From Chrysomallon squamiferum (Eukaryota; Mollusca; Gastropoda; Neomphalida; Peltospiridae), in the NCBI GenBank assembly GCA_012295275.1, contig CM022674.1, positions 16,381,649 to 16,445,648 of the forward strand: a stretch of DNA of 64,000 bases. Reading direction: 5' to 3'. Shown piece after piece: positions 63,183 to 64,000 of the stretch. Position numbers and translations under genes: made by a program. Each line of letters begins with the position of its first letter. Within the stretch, counting starts at the first letter, position 1. Under the pieces are notes generated by a model. It worked only from the letters and a program-made list of their open reading frames with translations, did not search any database and was not told the DNA's origin.

Positions 63183-63966
63183 TTGGTGTTCTGCTACAAT
63201 TTCTTACCTCTATTCGGAATAAAAGTAATGTGGCTAACACGCTATTCTCTCAAGTTTAATCTTCTTTACGTACTAAGATCAGTTTGTTCTATCTCACTGG
63301 TTTAACTGAATACATTATTACAGGCACTTGGCGAAAATATCAGTCTGTTTTCTAAGTGCGTTACGTTTCTGAAAGCTGATTTCAGGCTAAAGTCAGAAAG
63401 ATATTGGGTGGATTATCAGCAATGTTGAACGACATTATAATAGGACTGTACTTCAAAAAGTAAAACTGATATGAAATAAATATTTTAAATATACTTTTAC
63501 TTCTCTCATATGTAAGGGATTTCTAATTAAATTAAGTAGGCCTAAGAAATTTTTCTAAAATTTGACGTCTAATCTACTGAAACACTTTGAGGTGGAAAAA
63601 ACAAACGGAAAGAGTAGAAGGAACAAGGTTAAAAGTGTTATTATATTGACTGTTAATTTTAAATTAAAAATGACATTTTAGGCAAGACTCCCACAAAATA
63701 TCTCTGAAGAATAAATATTTCAAATTACTTTTACTTCTCTCATCTGTAACGTTTGTAATAATTAAATAAAGTAGGCTTATGTAATAAAATCTGTTATTAT
63801 ATTGACTGTTAAATTTAAATCAAAAACAGATATTTTAGGCAAAACTACCACAAAATTAACTGAAAAATAAAAGTAAAACAAATATATAAATAAAAAATAA
63901 AAAAATAAAAAAATATAACACTGAACGAAATAGCAACTGAATACGGACAAATGCCCTCCGATTATA

Positions 63967-64000
<34 letters not shown>
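59660..64000. repeat. tandem array of about 1.4-kb modules
   Basis: Three full units plus a start, with (AAT)n landmarks near 59,670, 61,100, 62,560 and 63,965. Order in a unit: (AAT)n; 'TGCTGTATGTACAACATGC'; the GC-richer core GGTCCGCCATGACACTTTAG; 'TCTCGCTCTGT'; TTTATT/(ATT)n; 'AAAGCTGATTTCAGG'; 'GGGCACAGTAGTAGGAAG'; 'ATGCCCTCC'. In the third unit, bases between the core and the TCTCGCTCTGT block are deleted (about 63,000). Partial units lie at 29,776-30,582 and 39,200-39,995. The (AAT)n and (ATT)n tracts of one unit are complementary and could pair. No gene is supported; short frames through the repeats are artefacts. Confidence 0.85.

Noticed and set aside
61724-63305. Frames such as those near 61,724, 62,976 and 63,059 in the 1.4-kb modules
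   Set aside because: They run through TTTATT and ATT repeats and are not kept between units.

Overview
The window is 64 kb of AT-rich animal DNA, most likely from a mollusc or another lophotrochozoan. The evidence is small exons with GT-AG introns, very long (AG)n, (GT)n and (ATT)n microsatellites, mariner/Tc1 DNA transposons, a satellite array next to a 200-base N gap, and gene families that molluscs expand: fibrinogen-related lectin-like proteins, STAND NTPases with ankyrin repeats, and PARP14-type ADP-ribosyltransferases. I saw no bacterial genes, tRNA, rRNA or CRISPR.

Layout. 0.5-3.4 kb: a minus-strand gene for a secreted PAN/apple-plus-fibrinogen-domain protein, five exons, with a TATA box. 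4.8-5.8 kb: a decayed Tc1/mariner copy. 5.8-9.7 kb: microsatellites and AT-rich sequence. 9.8-11.7 kb: an intronless, decayed minus-strand reading frame of unknown family. 12.4-14.1 kb: possible mobile-element debris. 14.2-29.2 kb: copy 1 of a large duplicated block, with a minus-strand gene that I assemble from six exons whose phases all agree: Pro-rich exon, 9-residue repeat exon, RHIM-motif exon, linker exon, 33-nt micro-exon, and a 3.8 kb exon with a STAND NTPase and ankyrin repeats. A second Tc1 element (22.6-24.05 kb) sits in one of its introns. 29.8-30.6 kb: a repeat module. 30.6-37.3 kb: a 53-bp satellite, then the gap. 37.5-40.0 kb: more repeat modules. 40.06-48.33 kb: a large inverted repeat (arms about 3 kb, spacer 2 kb) with a broken fibrinogen-domain exon at its inner edge. 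48.06-49.17 kb: a broken PARP catalytic domain with Ser/Thr- and Pro-rich repeats behind it. 49.55-59.66 kb: copy 2 of the duplicated block with a paralogous (or allelic) STAND-ankyrin gene. 59.66-64 kb: tandem repeat modules of about 1.4 kb.

The most exciting point is the RHIM-type amyloid motif spliced ahead of a STAND NTPase with ankyrin repeats. As inference, this looks like an NLR-like receptor: ankyrin repeats sense, the STAND module switches and oligomerises, and the RHIM nucleates amyloid-type signalling. The two copies differ more in their exons than in flanking non-coding DNA, they carry different numbers of ankyrin and 9-residue repeats, and each is damaged in a different place. 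The neighbouring fibrinogen-domain and PARP genes belong to families often used in innate immunity. Several frame breaks lie in homopolymers, so sequencing error must be separated from true pseudogenisation.
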